Positions 1 through 12,714 of a stretch of 64,000 nt of DNA are shown here, in pieces. Position 1 is the first letter of the stretch, and the number at the start of each line of letters is the position of its first letter. The notes below the pieces were generated by a model, which was not told the DNA's origin, did not search any database, and was given only the letters and a program-made list of their open reading frames with translations. Both the position numbers and the translations under genes were made by a program. The DNA is from Manihot esculenta. Lineage: Eukaryota; Streptophyta; Magnoliopsida; Malpighiales; Euphorbiaceae. The stretch is from NCBI RefSeq assembly GCF_001659605.2, contig NC_035178.2, positions 2,287,091 to 2,351,090 of the forward strand, written 5' to 3'.

Positions 1-129
1 GCAAATGATTGCTCTTAAGTGAAAAAGAGATTTGTAAAGAGCAAAGGCTTGCTCTAAGATTGTAAGGGTTTTAATCTTTCACCCAAAGAAGATTTGATAA
101 TGGAGTTGAACTCTCAAGGTGACTTTTTA
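1..129. other. Left-edge flank, no gene seen
   Basis: Short flank containing a partly repeated motif around gcaaatgattgctcttaa and gcaaaggcttgctctaag. No coding signal was seen. Confidence 0.4.
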
Positions 130-558
130 TGTAACAGCCCGGATGTGAACCCCGGCACTGTTACCGTTCATGGCCCAGGGCTATCCCTCGCCTGGCCTGT
201 GCCACCTCGGGCTTTCCACTGGCGTCGTGAACAGCTCTTAACATCTATTCACCCTCACTTGGAACAACTGGTACTCACTCTCACCAGACTATTCCCTTAA
301 AGTGGGAGGTCAAGGGTTCGAGTAGTGGGGGAAGCGACCTAATTTCCAAAGGGAAATTTGGGCCAAATCCACTTGGGGAAGGATGTATTCGATGCAAGAA
401 CCCAAGGGGACAAATCCTGCCAGGAACCCGTGAGGGTGAATGGATGTTAAGAGCTGTTCACGACGCCAGTGGAAAGCCCGAGGTGGCACAAGCCAGGCGA
501 GGAATAGCCCTGGGCCGTGAACGGTAACAGTGCCGGGGTTCACGTCCGGGCTGTTACA
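130..558. mobile_element. Long terminal-inverted-repeat (foldback-like) element
   Basis: The two ends are near-perfect inverted copies of each other. The left arm runs from about 130 to 260 and starts TGTAACAGCCCGG. The right arm runs from about 428 to 558 and ends CCGGGCTGTTACA. The arms are GC-rich compared with the surrounding DNA. The roughly 170-bp centre contains ggtcaagggttcgag, which resembles a tRNA B box. Open frames in the arms on both strands read alike because they are the same repeat inverted, so they are not genes. No target-site duplication is obvious next to the ends. The family is not recognised; a foldback or Mutator-like non-autonomous DNA transposon, or two inverted copies of a short element, would fit. 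Confidence 0.7.
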
Positions 559-1652
559 GCCTTGAGGAGAGGACGTAGGCTTGAGATAGCTGAACCTCTA
601 TAAATTTTTGTGTTGATTTTCTTCTTCCCTATTGCCTTCTAATTTGTTCTTTTGCCTTAATTTTTTTTATAAACCCAATTCACCCCCATCTTGGGTTGCT
701 TCAAGGGACAACACATTCAATATTACATTCCATAAAATTTAAAGAAAAGTCAACCACAGAAACAGACAAATGACTCTTCCACATTAGCGAAAAGCCTCCT
801 TTCAATCATTGTCTATTGATTGAGAAGCAACCATCAAAATGTAAAAAATTATGAAAAAATTTCATACGAAAACTAAGAGTTTTTGTTTCCATTAAAAATA
901 AAATGTCCGGTTTGTAACTAGTAACCAAATTTTTCAATGCATTAATTATTCGAGGATTGCCGAATCCTTCAAACACAGGACGATCATTGCTTTTGGCTAT
1001 CCGACTTTTGACGGGATAAACTGCTTAGATAGTCAATTGACATAGATCGTCTTCCATGGGAAAGGGAAAAGAAGAAATTAGATTTAAGAAAAAGAAAAAT
1101 GTGAGAGTATCGAATCACATAGGGACCACCATTATAAATTTGAATTGAAATTAAAGTTAAAATTGAAGTTAAAAAAATCAAAATAAGAATTTGAATCGAA
1201 CAAAAATCGTATCGAAATTGTCTAAAATTGCACCGAAACCGTATCAAAATTTGTTTCTAAATATAATTCCTAAAAATGAAAGAATTGAACGTATGATTTT
1301 AATTCTAATTTTTAGCAAGAACTATACCAAAACTGAAATCAAAAATATATATTACAGACAACATTTTGAAACAGAAAAAGTCCAAAGTCCAGTACAACAC
1401 ATTTTAATTTTTTTTTTTAAGTTAAAAGAGATTTTATTAAGAGTTTGGGCTAAAGTCCAAATAATTAAAAAAATGCTATAAACCCTAAAAAATAAACTAT
1501 AAACTCATATATATTGCCTAACCCATAAACAAACCCCATAGAACTCTCATCCTAACAGAATAATTTGGAGGAGCTTCTTGCAGCATCATCAAAACATTAG
1601 TCGTTGAGGGGCACGCCAAACACAAAAATTTTAGCGGCCAACATTCAACAAT
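559..1652. other. AT-rich intergenic DNA
   Basis: AT-rich with many short A- and T-runs. No frame with plausible splice-linked coding sequence was found. Short open frames near 1000-1480 are low-complexity. Confidence 0.5.
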
Positions 1653-1982
1653 AAATCCCTATATAAATGAGGTCAAACTAAAGATAACATTCAAACTCAA
1701 AAACTTGATTAAAATATTAAATTTAGAAAAAAGTAACCCCTATATAAATGAGGCCAAACTCTCAAAAAGATAACATTCAAACTCAAAAACTTGATTAAAA
1801 CACCAAATTTAACCCCTATACAAATGAGGCCAAACTCTCAAAAAGATAACATTTAAACTTTAAAACTTGATCAAAACACAAAATTTAGAAGAAAGTAACC
1901 CCTATACAAATGAGGCTAAACTCTCAAAAATATAACATCCAAACTTTAAAACTTGATCAAAACATCAAATTTAGAAGAAAGT
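1653..1982. repeat. Minisatellite, four units of about 77-86 bp
   Basis: Four head-to-tail copies begin near 1653, 1734, 1811 and 1897. Each starts with a version of aaccCCTATAtAAATGAGG, continues with an AAACTCTCAAAAAGATAAC-type stretch, and ends with AAATTTAGAAgAAAGT. The third and fourth copies are the most alike. The second copy lacks the AGAAgAAAGT tail. Confidence 0.85.
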
Positions 1983-2923
1983 AAGAAAATTCGGCAAAAT
2001 GAGAACCATCAAAAGAGCCTCTAAGGCTAATCAACATAATAAAGAATAAAGATTCATCTAAAAGTATATCTCTCATATTTTGTTATTTCAATCGAGTTAA
2101 GGGAGAAGACTGATGAAATTATAAACTAAAAGCAGAGACAAACCAAACGGATAGGAGAGAAAAACACTTAAAAACAACGAAAAACAAACCGTAAGAAAAT
2201 AATGACCAGAGTTCTACTCATTTGTTGGTGATTGAAAGTCACTCAACATAAAACCTAGATCAACTATAGGAGAATAGCAGCCGCCAAAGATAGCTCATTC
2301 TAATCTTCTTATCTCCATCAGAGTTGACAGAATTTGAAAATACTAGGATCATACAATATGTAATAGAAGGGAAGCCAATAGACCATTTAATTTTATATTA
2401 TTTATATAATATATATTAAAAAGAATATTAAATTTAAAATTATTCTTTAATGATATAACATGTGATTTATTAGTTTCTTTGTATATATATATACTTTACA
2501 TGTGATTTATTATTTTAATTATATTTTTTAATTTTATGTAAAAATAATTAAAACTCATTCCTCAATCTCAACAGACATCACTTGTAATTGACCAGAGCTT
2601 TGAAAGTCGGGTAACGGAAGTTTTTTTATTGTTGCGAAACTGATGCATACAAACACGCAGTACAAGTACAATACGCACATGTGCTAATTGCTCAATTCTG
2701 ACACGCCAACAATAAACAGTAACCAGCAATTTATTAAAATAAAATAAATAAATAATAAATTTTATTTTTTTTAATTTTTTTAAAATGGATTAAATTTTAA
2801 TTTTTAAATTTTAATATAATTAATAAATTAAATTTTATATTTTTAAAATTTAATATTTAAATTTTTCTATAATCAATTCATTCAAAATTTTTTAAATTAA
2901 TAAATTATATTTAAATATTTAAA
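1983..2923. other. AT-rich intergenic DNA
   Basis: No gene seen. The sequence becomes extremely AT-rich from about 2390 onward. Confidence 0.5.
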
Positions 2924-3029
2924 TTTTAATATAATTAATAAATAATTCCTATATTTTTAAAAATATATAATTAAAGTTTTAATATAATTAATAAATAATT
3001 CCTATATTTTTAAAAATATACAATTAAAT
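2924..3029. repeat. 53-bp tandem duplication upstream of the sugar transporter
   Basis: Two almost identical 53-bp units, 2924-2976 and 2977-3029, each begin ttttaatataattaataaat. They lie about 240 bp upstream of the transporter start codon, so they may fall in its promoter. Confidence 0.8.
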
Positions 3030-3271
3030 CTCGTTATAATCTATCTCTGTTTATTATAATTTAAACATGTTAAACTTCTATTTAACTTTTGGATACAGCG
3101 TTACCGATTCGCGAGTTATTGTGGTCTTTCTCGTCTGCTCTTCTCACCGGACTTTCTTACCTACTACTACAGTTATTATGGTCTTCTTATGTTCCGTGTC
3201 CTTTCGTCTCTTAGACATTTCCTCATGCACTCGGAAACCATTACAACTGAGCTAGATAATAATTACAAAGA

Positions 3272-6200
3272 ATGAGTTTCACTGAAGATGCCATGGGGGA
3301 TTTACGGAAACCGTTTCTACACACAGGAAGTTGGTACCGAATGGGCTCAGGGCAATCCAGCATGATGGACTCTTCTCAGGTCATTCGAGATAGCTCCATC
3401 TCTGTTGTGGCTTGTGTCCTGATCGTCGCTTTGGGTCCTATACAGTTCGGATTCACCGTACGCTACTTATCTCTCAATTTCTAATTTTGGATTTTGGTTG
3501 GTACCTAATATCTTCATGTGAGTAGCTTTATGCTTCATGTGTTTGAGAAGCAACAGCTCAAGCTCTCTAAAGTCATGATTTGTTCTTATTTGGAGGTTCT
3601 GAAACTTGTTTTGTTTTCTCTTTGGTCAATGCTTTTACGTTCTTTGCAGAACGGCTATTCGTCTCCAACTCAAACTGCAATCACCGACGATCTTGGACTT
3701 TCTGTCTCAGAGGTGTGTATTTCTATTTCTCACTACTAATTCTAGTTTGGTTTGATTCTTTTTAGTTTCTAATGCTATTTATTGGGTTAGTTCTCTTTAT
3801 TTGGTTCGCTATCCAATGTGGGTGCTATGGTTGGGGCCATAGCTAGCGGTCAGATTGCTGAGTATATAGGAAGAAAAGGGGTACGTATGAGCTACAACTT
3901 ATATATAATCTTTATTTTCCTTTTTTTTTTCTTTGGAATTTTGGATTACTAAATTATGCCTTTTTCTGTTAATTGCAGTCTTTAATGATCGCTGCTATTC
4001 CTAATATAATTGGGTGGCTTGTTATTTCTTTTGCTAGAGTGAGTTCCAGTGACGCAATTCTATACAGATTTTACAGCTGGTTTAGATAGATAAGGAAGGA
4101 AAAATAGTGGAAAGAAAAAAAGGAAAATATGCAATATTTTCTTTGAATATTTTTCCTCCATTTCGAAAAGAAAATAAGACATAAAAGAGTAAATGTACAA
4201 TATGTTTTTTTGAGGAATGAACAATAAAGTTAAGAATGGAAAATTAAAAAAGTTCCCTTCTTTATCAGCACGCAAGGATGAAAAACAAAGGATAAAAAGA
4301 TGGAAAATTTTCCCTCTATTATTTTTCTTTCCTTTTCATGATTTATCCAAAACAGAGTGTTAGGCTCCTGTAAAATGCTGACACAAACCGGTTATGTAGG
4401 ATGCTTCTTTTCTCTACATGGGAAGGTTGTTGGAAGGTTTTGGTGTAGGAATTATCTCATACACGGTAATTTTGGAGTTGATTTTGGTCATTCTAGTTTG
4501 TAAATGCTTGCCATTGGAACGCTTACAATATCAGTCTTGTTCATCATCTTTAGGTGCCCATATATATAGCAGAAATAGCACCTCAGAACTTGAGAGGGGC
4601 TTTGGGTTCAGTGAATCAGGTTAGTTGTGTCTCTAGGCTCATTATTATTACAAATAGTAGTATTCTTACTACTGGATAACTGAATTTTATCACTTTCCAA
4701 GCTGATTAAATTCCATATATTTTGCTATGTAGCTCTCTGTCACAGTTGGAATCATGTTGGCTTATCTGCTTGGACTTTTTGTTCAATGGAGAATACTTGC
4801 TGTTTTGGGTAATTCTTAGGAGATTCTCTCCGATGGGCCATGTCATTAGTTAAAAGTCTCGTGTCTCACATAACTTTTTTGGTCCAAGTACTTCTCTTGT
4901 GGATGATTCTGGACTTTTCTTAAAGAAAAATGGTCTGAAATGAGAAGGTGTTCAAGTTTATGCGGCAAGTGTTAGAAATTAGGGTTGCTTTACAAAACAG
5001 GAGTTTGATTTTTGAAGTTTTAGAGCTTGGTCCGTGTTTAATTGTATTTCCTTAAAAATTTTCCCACTCAATTTTGCAAGATATGATTCAGAGTTAGTTT
5101 TTTTAGATCAAGGCAGATGGTCAGTCAACTTGGCTTGTATTTTCTTTGAGCTCTTGAAAAAGAATTTAGATGTGATGCGCCATGCGAATATTTTAGTGCA
5201 ACAATATTCTTTCTTCCTCAATGCCGAATGAAAATACACTGTTAGACATGTGAAAGCCCATGTGTATAGCATGTATTGGTAACCGATGGGAGTTGAACCA
5301 ATGGGATTCAACTCTTTTTTTTTTCCCTGAGAGTCTGAAAGTCTTGTATACAATTTAGGCCCTCATTATGTTAAAGAAGAGAAGGAATTTTACAAACATG
5401 TGATTTTAATGTAATTCAATAAATGATTGTAAATGTTGAGATTTTCAGATGTTAGAACTTGGCCCAAATTCTTCTGCAGGAATATTACCTTGTACAGTCT
5501 TGATACCTGGTCTGTTTTTTATTCCGGAATCTCCCCGGTGGCTGGTAAGCTTTATGAGATATGCTCCTATTTGGACCTATGATTTATTGTTATGATTTGT
5601 TGATGCAACCCATTCTCTCAAAACCAAAATTTAGGCAAAAATGGGTATGACAGAAGATTTTGAAGCTTCTTTGCAAGTGCTTAGGGGGTTTGATATGGAT
5701 ATTTCACTTGAAGTGAATGAAATTAAGGTAATGGAATGGAGTTGAAATGCTCTCTCTAAGCTTAAAGGTGCTGCTTCATTTTTTTTAATACTTTTCCTTC
5801 TAATCACCATATTGGGTCACATCTTTGATGATTTTATCTTTAACCTTGCAATTTTGTAGAGGGCTGTAGCTTCAACAAGCAAAAGAACTACAATCCGGTT
5901 TGCAGAACTCAAACGAAGAAGATATTGGCTTCCTCTAATGGTAATATTTAGGTCTGATGTTTAAAAGGATCCAAATCATTGTTTGCATTTTCAAATCTAG
6001 TCAAAACTTCTACTCATCAATTTGACCCTCAATCTATAATATTTGTTTCAATTTTAGCATTCAAGTTTCTCACGCACAGGGAGAGGGCAAATCTACCAAT
6101 TTGTACTGAAATAGGATTTCCAGTCCAACCCCATGCTTGTGAGCCCAGGCCTAGCTCCTCTCACTAGCTATTTAGTAGCCCAATAATAAGAGCTTACTAA

Positions 6201-8908
6201 TAAATCAAAGGAAAAGTCTATTTCTAAGCAATGTGGGTCAGAGGCTTTTGAAATATACTCGTATATACAACATTTTTAGTTTCCATAAGGACTATATTGT
6301 TGTCTCAAACTTTTATGTAATGAGCCTAATGTGTATATTTATCAACATCCTGCAGATCGGGATTGGATTACTTGTCCTGCAACAAACTAGTGGCATTAAT
6401 GGTGTTCTGTTCTATTCCAGCACCATTTTTGGAACTGCTGGTAAGCTTTATGTTGTTTGTACTCTCATACATTTTGTCAAGTTCTTGCCTCAGAAACATT
6501 GGAATCCATCACTGGTAGTTTAATGATTTCTCCATGCCAATTGTAAACTTAAAAAGTGGGACTGTTCCTTCATTATTTCCTCGTAGACTTCTTCCCCTAA
6601 TAAATTGTCATTCTCAGGGGCTTTTTAGAACTCTGTTTGCCATTCTATTAGGAGCATACAGATCCATGGTTGTTGAAAGATATTATATTGGAGTATCTAT
6701 CTGATATTCTGATGTGTTACCTCTAAATTAATTCAGAGGTCCATTTTCTAATAAACCTACATTCTGTGCCTTGTTAGCCCTGGGCTTCTACTACTTATAT
6801 TTGATATTTCAATCCTCTCAGCTAGTATAGTAGTACCTATGTTTAATTAACTGCCTTATATTTGGTCAGGCATTAGCAATAGTAATGCAGCTACATTTGG
6901 GCTTGGTGCCATTCAGGTAAAACTTGGGGAAACTTGCAAAATGATTATGCCCTCACTCCTTAGTGCACTGTGAATTATTGTATGTTTTTGATAAGTTTTA
7001 TATAGTATGACTTGTAATTTAAACACAATCTATGCTCTTTTCAGGTCATTGCTACTGGCGTAACTACTTGGTTAGTTGATAAGGCAGGCCGCAGGCTTCT
7101 TCTTATTGTGAGTCAACATAAAACTATTTGTATTTGTGGCTTATTATTTTCCACTTCAAGGTAGAGAAAAGGGTTATGCTTTCTTTGGTTTCCCCACAGG
7201 TTTCCTCTACTGGGATGACTCTCAGCCTCCTATTGGTTGCAGCATCATTCTTTGTGCAGGTAAGTACACGTGCACACAGTGAGTCTTCTCATGAACAGTT
7301 TTCTCAGCAATCACAATACTCAAATGGAAGATTAATAGCCTAATTTCCTATTTCTTCTACTTGGTTGATTGATCCAGGACTTTGTATCAGATGAGTCTAG
7401 TTTATATAAAATTTTGGGGATCTTATCAGTAGTTGGAGTTGTGGTATGTGGTTTCTGGGGCATTATCTGGTGATTTGTGTTTGAATATTTTTTTGCTAAA
7501 CTTTTTTTCATGCGCTGTCTAATCCACTCTTTCTTGCAGGGGATGGTAGTTACCTTCTCTTTGGGCATGGGACCCATTCCTTGGATTATAATGTCTGAGG
7601 TATCACTATTTTATTACCATTCAATATCCATACCATAGCAATTTCAATTTGCTTTGTAGCTTCAAAATTTTCCTGCAAATTTGACTGTGGGAGCATTTTA
7701 TTAAAATTTTAAGCAAAACTGATGAAATGCAATTATTTTTTGTGGAATTTTGGGTTTTGGTTCAATTTGTTTACCTAAAAATTACGGTAGAAATAATAAC
7801 CAATTATTTTATTAATAATATGTAAATTGTATATGTTGGTCAATAAATAGAAATATCTGTTTACAGAGTTCAGGAATTTTTGGCTTATACAAATTTCATT
7901 TGGGTTAGTTGATCAAATGCACACGCCTCAATCATTTTCCTGCTGTTGTCAGCCCAATTGAAGTTGTGGATATATACCAACAGTTAGTATGAATTATATC
8001 CACGGCAGTTGTCCTATTGAACTGTTAATAACATCACCTTTAATTTGGAGTTGCCCCAATTTCTAATATTTACTTCATCTTCACTGCTTTGGATAAGTTG
8101 AAGCTGAAGCTGCTTTTTGAATGCCAAGTTCATTGCAAAGCTGCAATGTACTGTTGAACTTCAGTTACTCGTCTGTATAAAAAAGCCTGGTCACTTTCAC
8201 TCCAGAAATTCAAGGACAATGCTTGACTGCAGCTTACGTCTTATGGTGATGTGCCCCTGCTGTGGCAGTACCATAGCTTGGTGCTAGTCTTTTGCTTGTG
8301 ATGTATAGAACCTTCCATAAACCATAATTCTAGATCTATTTACAAGTTCGCACACAACCTTGTATATCAAATCACCTGGAACTATTTTATCATCTTGCAT
8401 TTTGAAAGATGCTATCATTCGGTGTCCTACTAGGACATGCTTTGAAACTCCTGCATGCTGATCTATTACTCCCTTTACATGTAAAAAGGATAACCATGAT
8501 CAATGGCTCTTGATACACTTGATATGTGATTGCAGATTCTTCCAATCAATATTAAGGGACTCGCTGGAAGCGTGGCAACTCTTTCCAATTGGTTACTGTC
8601 CTTTGTGGTTACGATGACTGCAAACTTGCTTTTGAATTGGAGCAGCGGAGGTTTGGCCTTCTCCTACTCTGTGTATCAGTGTGTGTGTGCGCGCTCGTGT
8701 ATATACCACCAAACCTCATTGGATAGATATTACAAGTTTTTTATTATGTTTTTATATTGTCTCCATCTCACCTGGATCTTCTCCACTTTCAACAGGAACG
8801 TTTACCATTTACATGATAATATGTGCTCTCACTATTGCATTTGTGATTATATGGGTTCCTGAGACAAAAGGGAGAACTTTGGAAGAAATTCAAAGTTCCT
8901 TCAGATAA
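3272..8908 (+). CDS. ERDL6: ERD6-like sugar transporter (MFS), 18 exons
   Basis: Major-facilitator monosaccharide transporter. Characterised ERD6-like 6 proteins sit in the tonoplast and export glucose from the vacuole by proton symport; that role is inferred here from similarity. Exons: 3272-3457, 3650-3712, 3791-3880, 3979-4038, 4400-4465, 4554-4619, 4733-4808, 5480-5544, 5635-5727, 5860-5940, 6356-6440, 6870-6916, 7045-7107, 7200-7259, 7378-7443, 7540-7599, 8536-8650, 8796-8908. All junctions are GT..AG, and the 1455 nt give 484 aa, about the family length. Visible motifs: GRKG (110-113), [10 protein letters not shown] in the fifth exon, PESPRWL (218-224), [13 protein letters not shown] (291-303), [16 protein letters not shown], and [11 protein letters not shown] near the C-terminus. 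The N-terminus ([16 protein letters not shown]) is typical of the ERDL4/6 subgroup. The donor after 8650 (GTTTGG) is weak. The name is by subgroup; ERDL4 is equally possible. Confidence 0.96.
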
Positions 8909-10699
8909 GGAGGTCTCGTCATTGTTTACATTTGAAGAGAGGATTCGTTTTGTAACTGAAAAAACTCGTCTGCCACAGCATAGTGTGATTGTAGGAGATT
9001 TACTTGTATGTTTATCCTCACTTGATACTGTCTGGAATCTGGATTCTAAATCTTGAATAAGGTGAGACAGCTATCTTCATTAGATAGGATTAGTAGTGGA
9101 GTACGATATCTGAAATTTTTAGTTACTCAGAGAAACTAGCATATGTATTCTGAGTATTTTTATGATGTACTTAGTACTATTTGAGCATTTTAGCGAAATA
9201 AAACCATCTGATTTGATGGATGAAAATTGATTTCGAATGATAAGGAGCTCTGCATCTGGGGTTCTATATTTGATCTAAAATAAGATCCATCTCTGGAAAA
9301 GTAAAGGAGCTCTGCCTTTGATAATGACCTATGGAATAGATAATCCGGTATCAGCTTTTGAAACACAGCTATGCCCAGAAACAATAGACTCTTATCGTTT
9401 TTCCTTTATTTACAGATCCCTTGGACTTAAGACCGAATTGTGGGATTCCATGTAAAAAGATATAAAATCAGACTTTTATCAATTTCTCAAGGTGATGATT
9501 TTATTTTTGTTTTGATAAATTTAGTGAACAATCAATTTTATAAATAAAAAATCTAATACATTTTAAATTAAATATTTATATTAAATGTATAATCAACAAT
9601 AAAAATGAAAATAATCAATTTAAAAAATATCAAAACACATAAAATCAAACTTCATGAATTGAATCATTGGAGAAAGGGCATGAGATTGCTTTAGTAGGAG
9701 ACAAATTTTAGGGTTGAATAATATGACCGTTAAATTAATTCTTGGTTTCTGTATTTTTTTCAATTTTAAACAGCATCAATTTATGGTTAGCCAACTCAAA
9801 ATCTTGGAACTTCCAATAAATTTCACATTTGAGTACTTTTTATTTTAGGCAATCGTGGACCTTCCAATAACAAATCAAAGCCGCAAGGGAAAGAAAGCTG
9901 CCAATTTTGACTGTTGTTTATATATTATCAAGCATTCATGGACCCTTCAAAACAATTTTTTACAATTAAAAAAAATCTACTAAAGATTATTTCAAAAAGA
10001 TCTTCTAAAGATTTATTTCATATTATTATTTTAATATGATTACTATTATTCAGTTTTTTAAATTTTCAATTTTGATAATAAAAATTTTAAATTATAAAAA
10101 TTTAAATTATTTCTAAAAGAATTATATTTTATTTTATTTTTAATCATAATTTCAAATGTCTTAATGTAAATATAATCATATAAACCTTCTACTCAAGCCA
10201 AGCCCAACAAATCTATAATTTTGGTAAGAATTAAAAGTTGTGAATTCATTAATTAGAAATAAGTGAAATGATTCAGGTGATATCAAATCAGCTGGATTAT
10301 CTCAAGTTATTCAAAAATAAAAAATCATGATCTTCAGGTCTGAGGATAAGAGGTGTCCAATTTTGTTCAAGACCCATCAGCTGAATCCTGAAATATTGAG
10401 TTGCCCTTTTCATGACATTGTCAGCCATTTTCAATTCTGCAAATTGTCCAATTTTCTAGAAAAGGGGAAAAAAACAAAGAGTTATCCTTATGATGTTAAT
10501 TATTTTATTTATCAATAATATTAGTAGGATTGAAAATGTTATGGACCCATTCAATGGATCATATTTACAATAGTGGGGACCTACCTATATCCATTTTTTT
10601 TTATAAAAAAAGTTATATATATTATAATTAATTATAACTGCTACAGAAAATAACACTTAAATGAAGATGACAATGGTCTCCCTTAAGCTTTTTCTGAAG
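8909..10699. other. 3' flank of the transporter and AT-rich intergenic DNA
   Basis: The stretch to about 9210 is probably 3' UTR; an AATAAA-like signal (gaaataaaacc) lies near 9196. The rest is AT-rich with no supported gene. Confidence 0.45.
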
Positions 10700-10922
10700 T
10701 GCTGGTGAGTCTCTACTTTGTCACCCCGTTTGATACTTTTCCGAAGTTTCTTCCGGTTCATCCCCTGCTATGCTGCCCTGTTGTTTGGTGGATACTTGGT
10801 GTTTTGCGGTGACTCATCATGCATTGGATGGGCTTGTAACCTGATATATAGCTTTGCACTTGGCTATACTTAGCCTAATAAGCCTTGAAATATACAATGG
10901 ATTTTACATTGATAAAAAAAAA
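10700..10922 (+). mobile_element. Probable LINE 3'-tail fragment
   Basis: A less AT-rich block with the flavour of plant LINE 3' ends: gggcttgtaac, ctttgcacttggctata, taataagcc, then attgataaaaaaaaa forming an A-tail at about 10913-10922. No open frame remains. The 5' boundary is uncertain. Confidence 0.45.
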
Positions 10923-12714
10923 GGAGTTGTAAATTTGTTTATTCAATATTCAGTTGCATCTCTTTTGTACATGTAGCTGTAGATAGGGATGTGCTAAAGA
11001 TGACAAAACCATATAACCTAAGCTTCTTAATGAATTATTTTGGGTCATTTGTAACTGATGGCTTGAAACTAAGCAGAGGAATTCAAGGCATCTAAGCTCT
11101 CATGAAGCTATCCACATTAAAATGAATTCTATGAAACAGAGAGATAAATCAAAGCATAAATTCATTAAAAGGTTTTTATCAAACATGTTGGACACTAAAT
11201 AAGGAGAAAGATAAATTCAAAAAAAAATCCATTTGGTAGTAGCATTATTATTATAATATTATACATTTTTTAAAAAATATAACTCCATTTATATACTCTA
11301 ATTTTTTAAAATAAAATCTTCTTGTATAAATTATTAAAAAATGAGGAAATCAGATTCAGGACCCCTCGCCTAAAGCATGGGTCAGTCCCTCCCTGCCTGG
11401 TCAATTCATATATAATTTAGTAGAAAATTGAAAGCTAAATCCCTCATCATCACAAACCTTAACATTGAATTGTAGGTTATATATATATATATCATACACC
11501 CTTTTCTTTTTTTCTTTTTTTTTTTTTTTTCTCTAGACAATAATTCACGCATTCAATATAATAATTGAATATAAGTCTTTTACTGAAAATATTTTTAAAA
11601 AATATATATATAATTTTTTATAATTTTAAAATTTAATTTAATTTACATCAAAATAATATATATGATATTATACCATTAAGATGTCATAAAAAATCCTACA
11701 TAACAATTAAAATATAATTATTAATTAAAAATAAAAATATAAAAATATCTCGTAATTTTATTTATTTTTATTTCAAAGTTTATGATTTAGTTTGTGTTAA
11801 AATATTTTATAATATCATTATCTAGTGATATAATTTTTATATTAATTTTTTATATTAATTTTTTTTTACAGTGCTCAATACTACAAATATCACCTTACTA
11901 TGATATAAATTAAATTATAAATTTTAAAATAAAAAATGATAAAATTACATGTAATTTTTTTTTTAAAATTCAAGTTATTTTTCGCAAATTGAGGTGATAT
12001 TAAATTAACTGTTAATAGTTGGATCAAAGAGTCCACAATTCTATGTTTGTCAAGCACCTATGTTTTGCCCAAAGTCTCTTCTGTTGTCAATATCATCACT
12101 AATGTACTGTGTTGAGGCAGTAGGGAATAGGGTGATCATTGAGGTTAAGTAAAAACTGAGTATATCACCCATGTGTACTCATAATTGAAAATCTTGCTAA
12201 TAATGATGCACAACAAATATAGGAATGTGTCAAATGATGATAGAATCACTTTAATAAATTAAACTGCATAGCTTTTTCTTTTTAAGTTTATCAACAAAGG
12301 AATTCAGTATCTGATTGTTTTAAGTTCGTCAACGGAGGAATTCGGTATCGTCAAAAATTAGTGAAGAGCCTCTTCAAACATATTCCTATGATCAATATTC
12401 CCTAATTCAAATGAAAGCTTTGCCAGAGAAAAAGAAATCACTTCTAACAGCATTCAAGGAAAAATTTCCACAAAATTGTTACAACACAAGCATCCAGTGC
12501 TTAGTAATTTTGGGCTACAGAATGAAGAATTGCTAACCTCAGTACTCTGGACATAAATACATGAAAAGCCACATCTTCACTTCCATAGCCAAGTAAAGAA
12601 GACCTAAAGAGTACAAGACAATTCAAAGACTATAAAGGCAATATAGAGCAGTTTGACTCCTAATTCATGATGAACAATTCCCGAAAGGGAAGTCTAAAGT
12701 GCAAATTTCTGGTG
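10923..12714. other. AT-rich intergenic DNA and KCS 3' region
   Basis: Very AT-rich with no coding potential seen. The last few hundred bases are probably the 3' UTR of the minus-strand KCS gene. Confidence 0.5.

Noticed and set aside
94..543. Two similar small proteins on opposite strands
   Set aside because: They are the two arms of one inverted repeat read in opposite directions.
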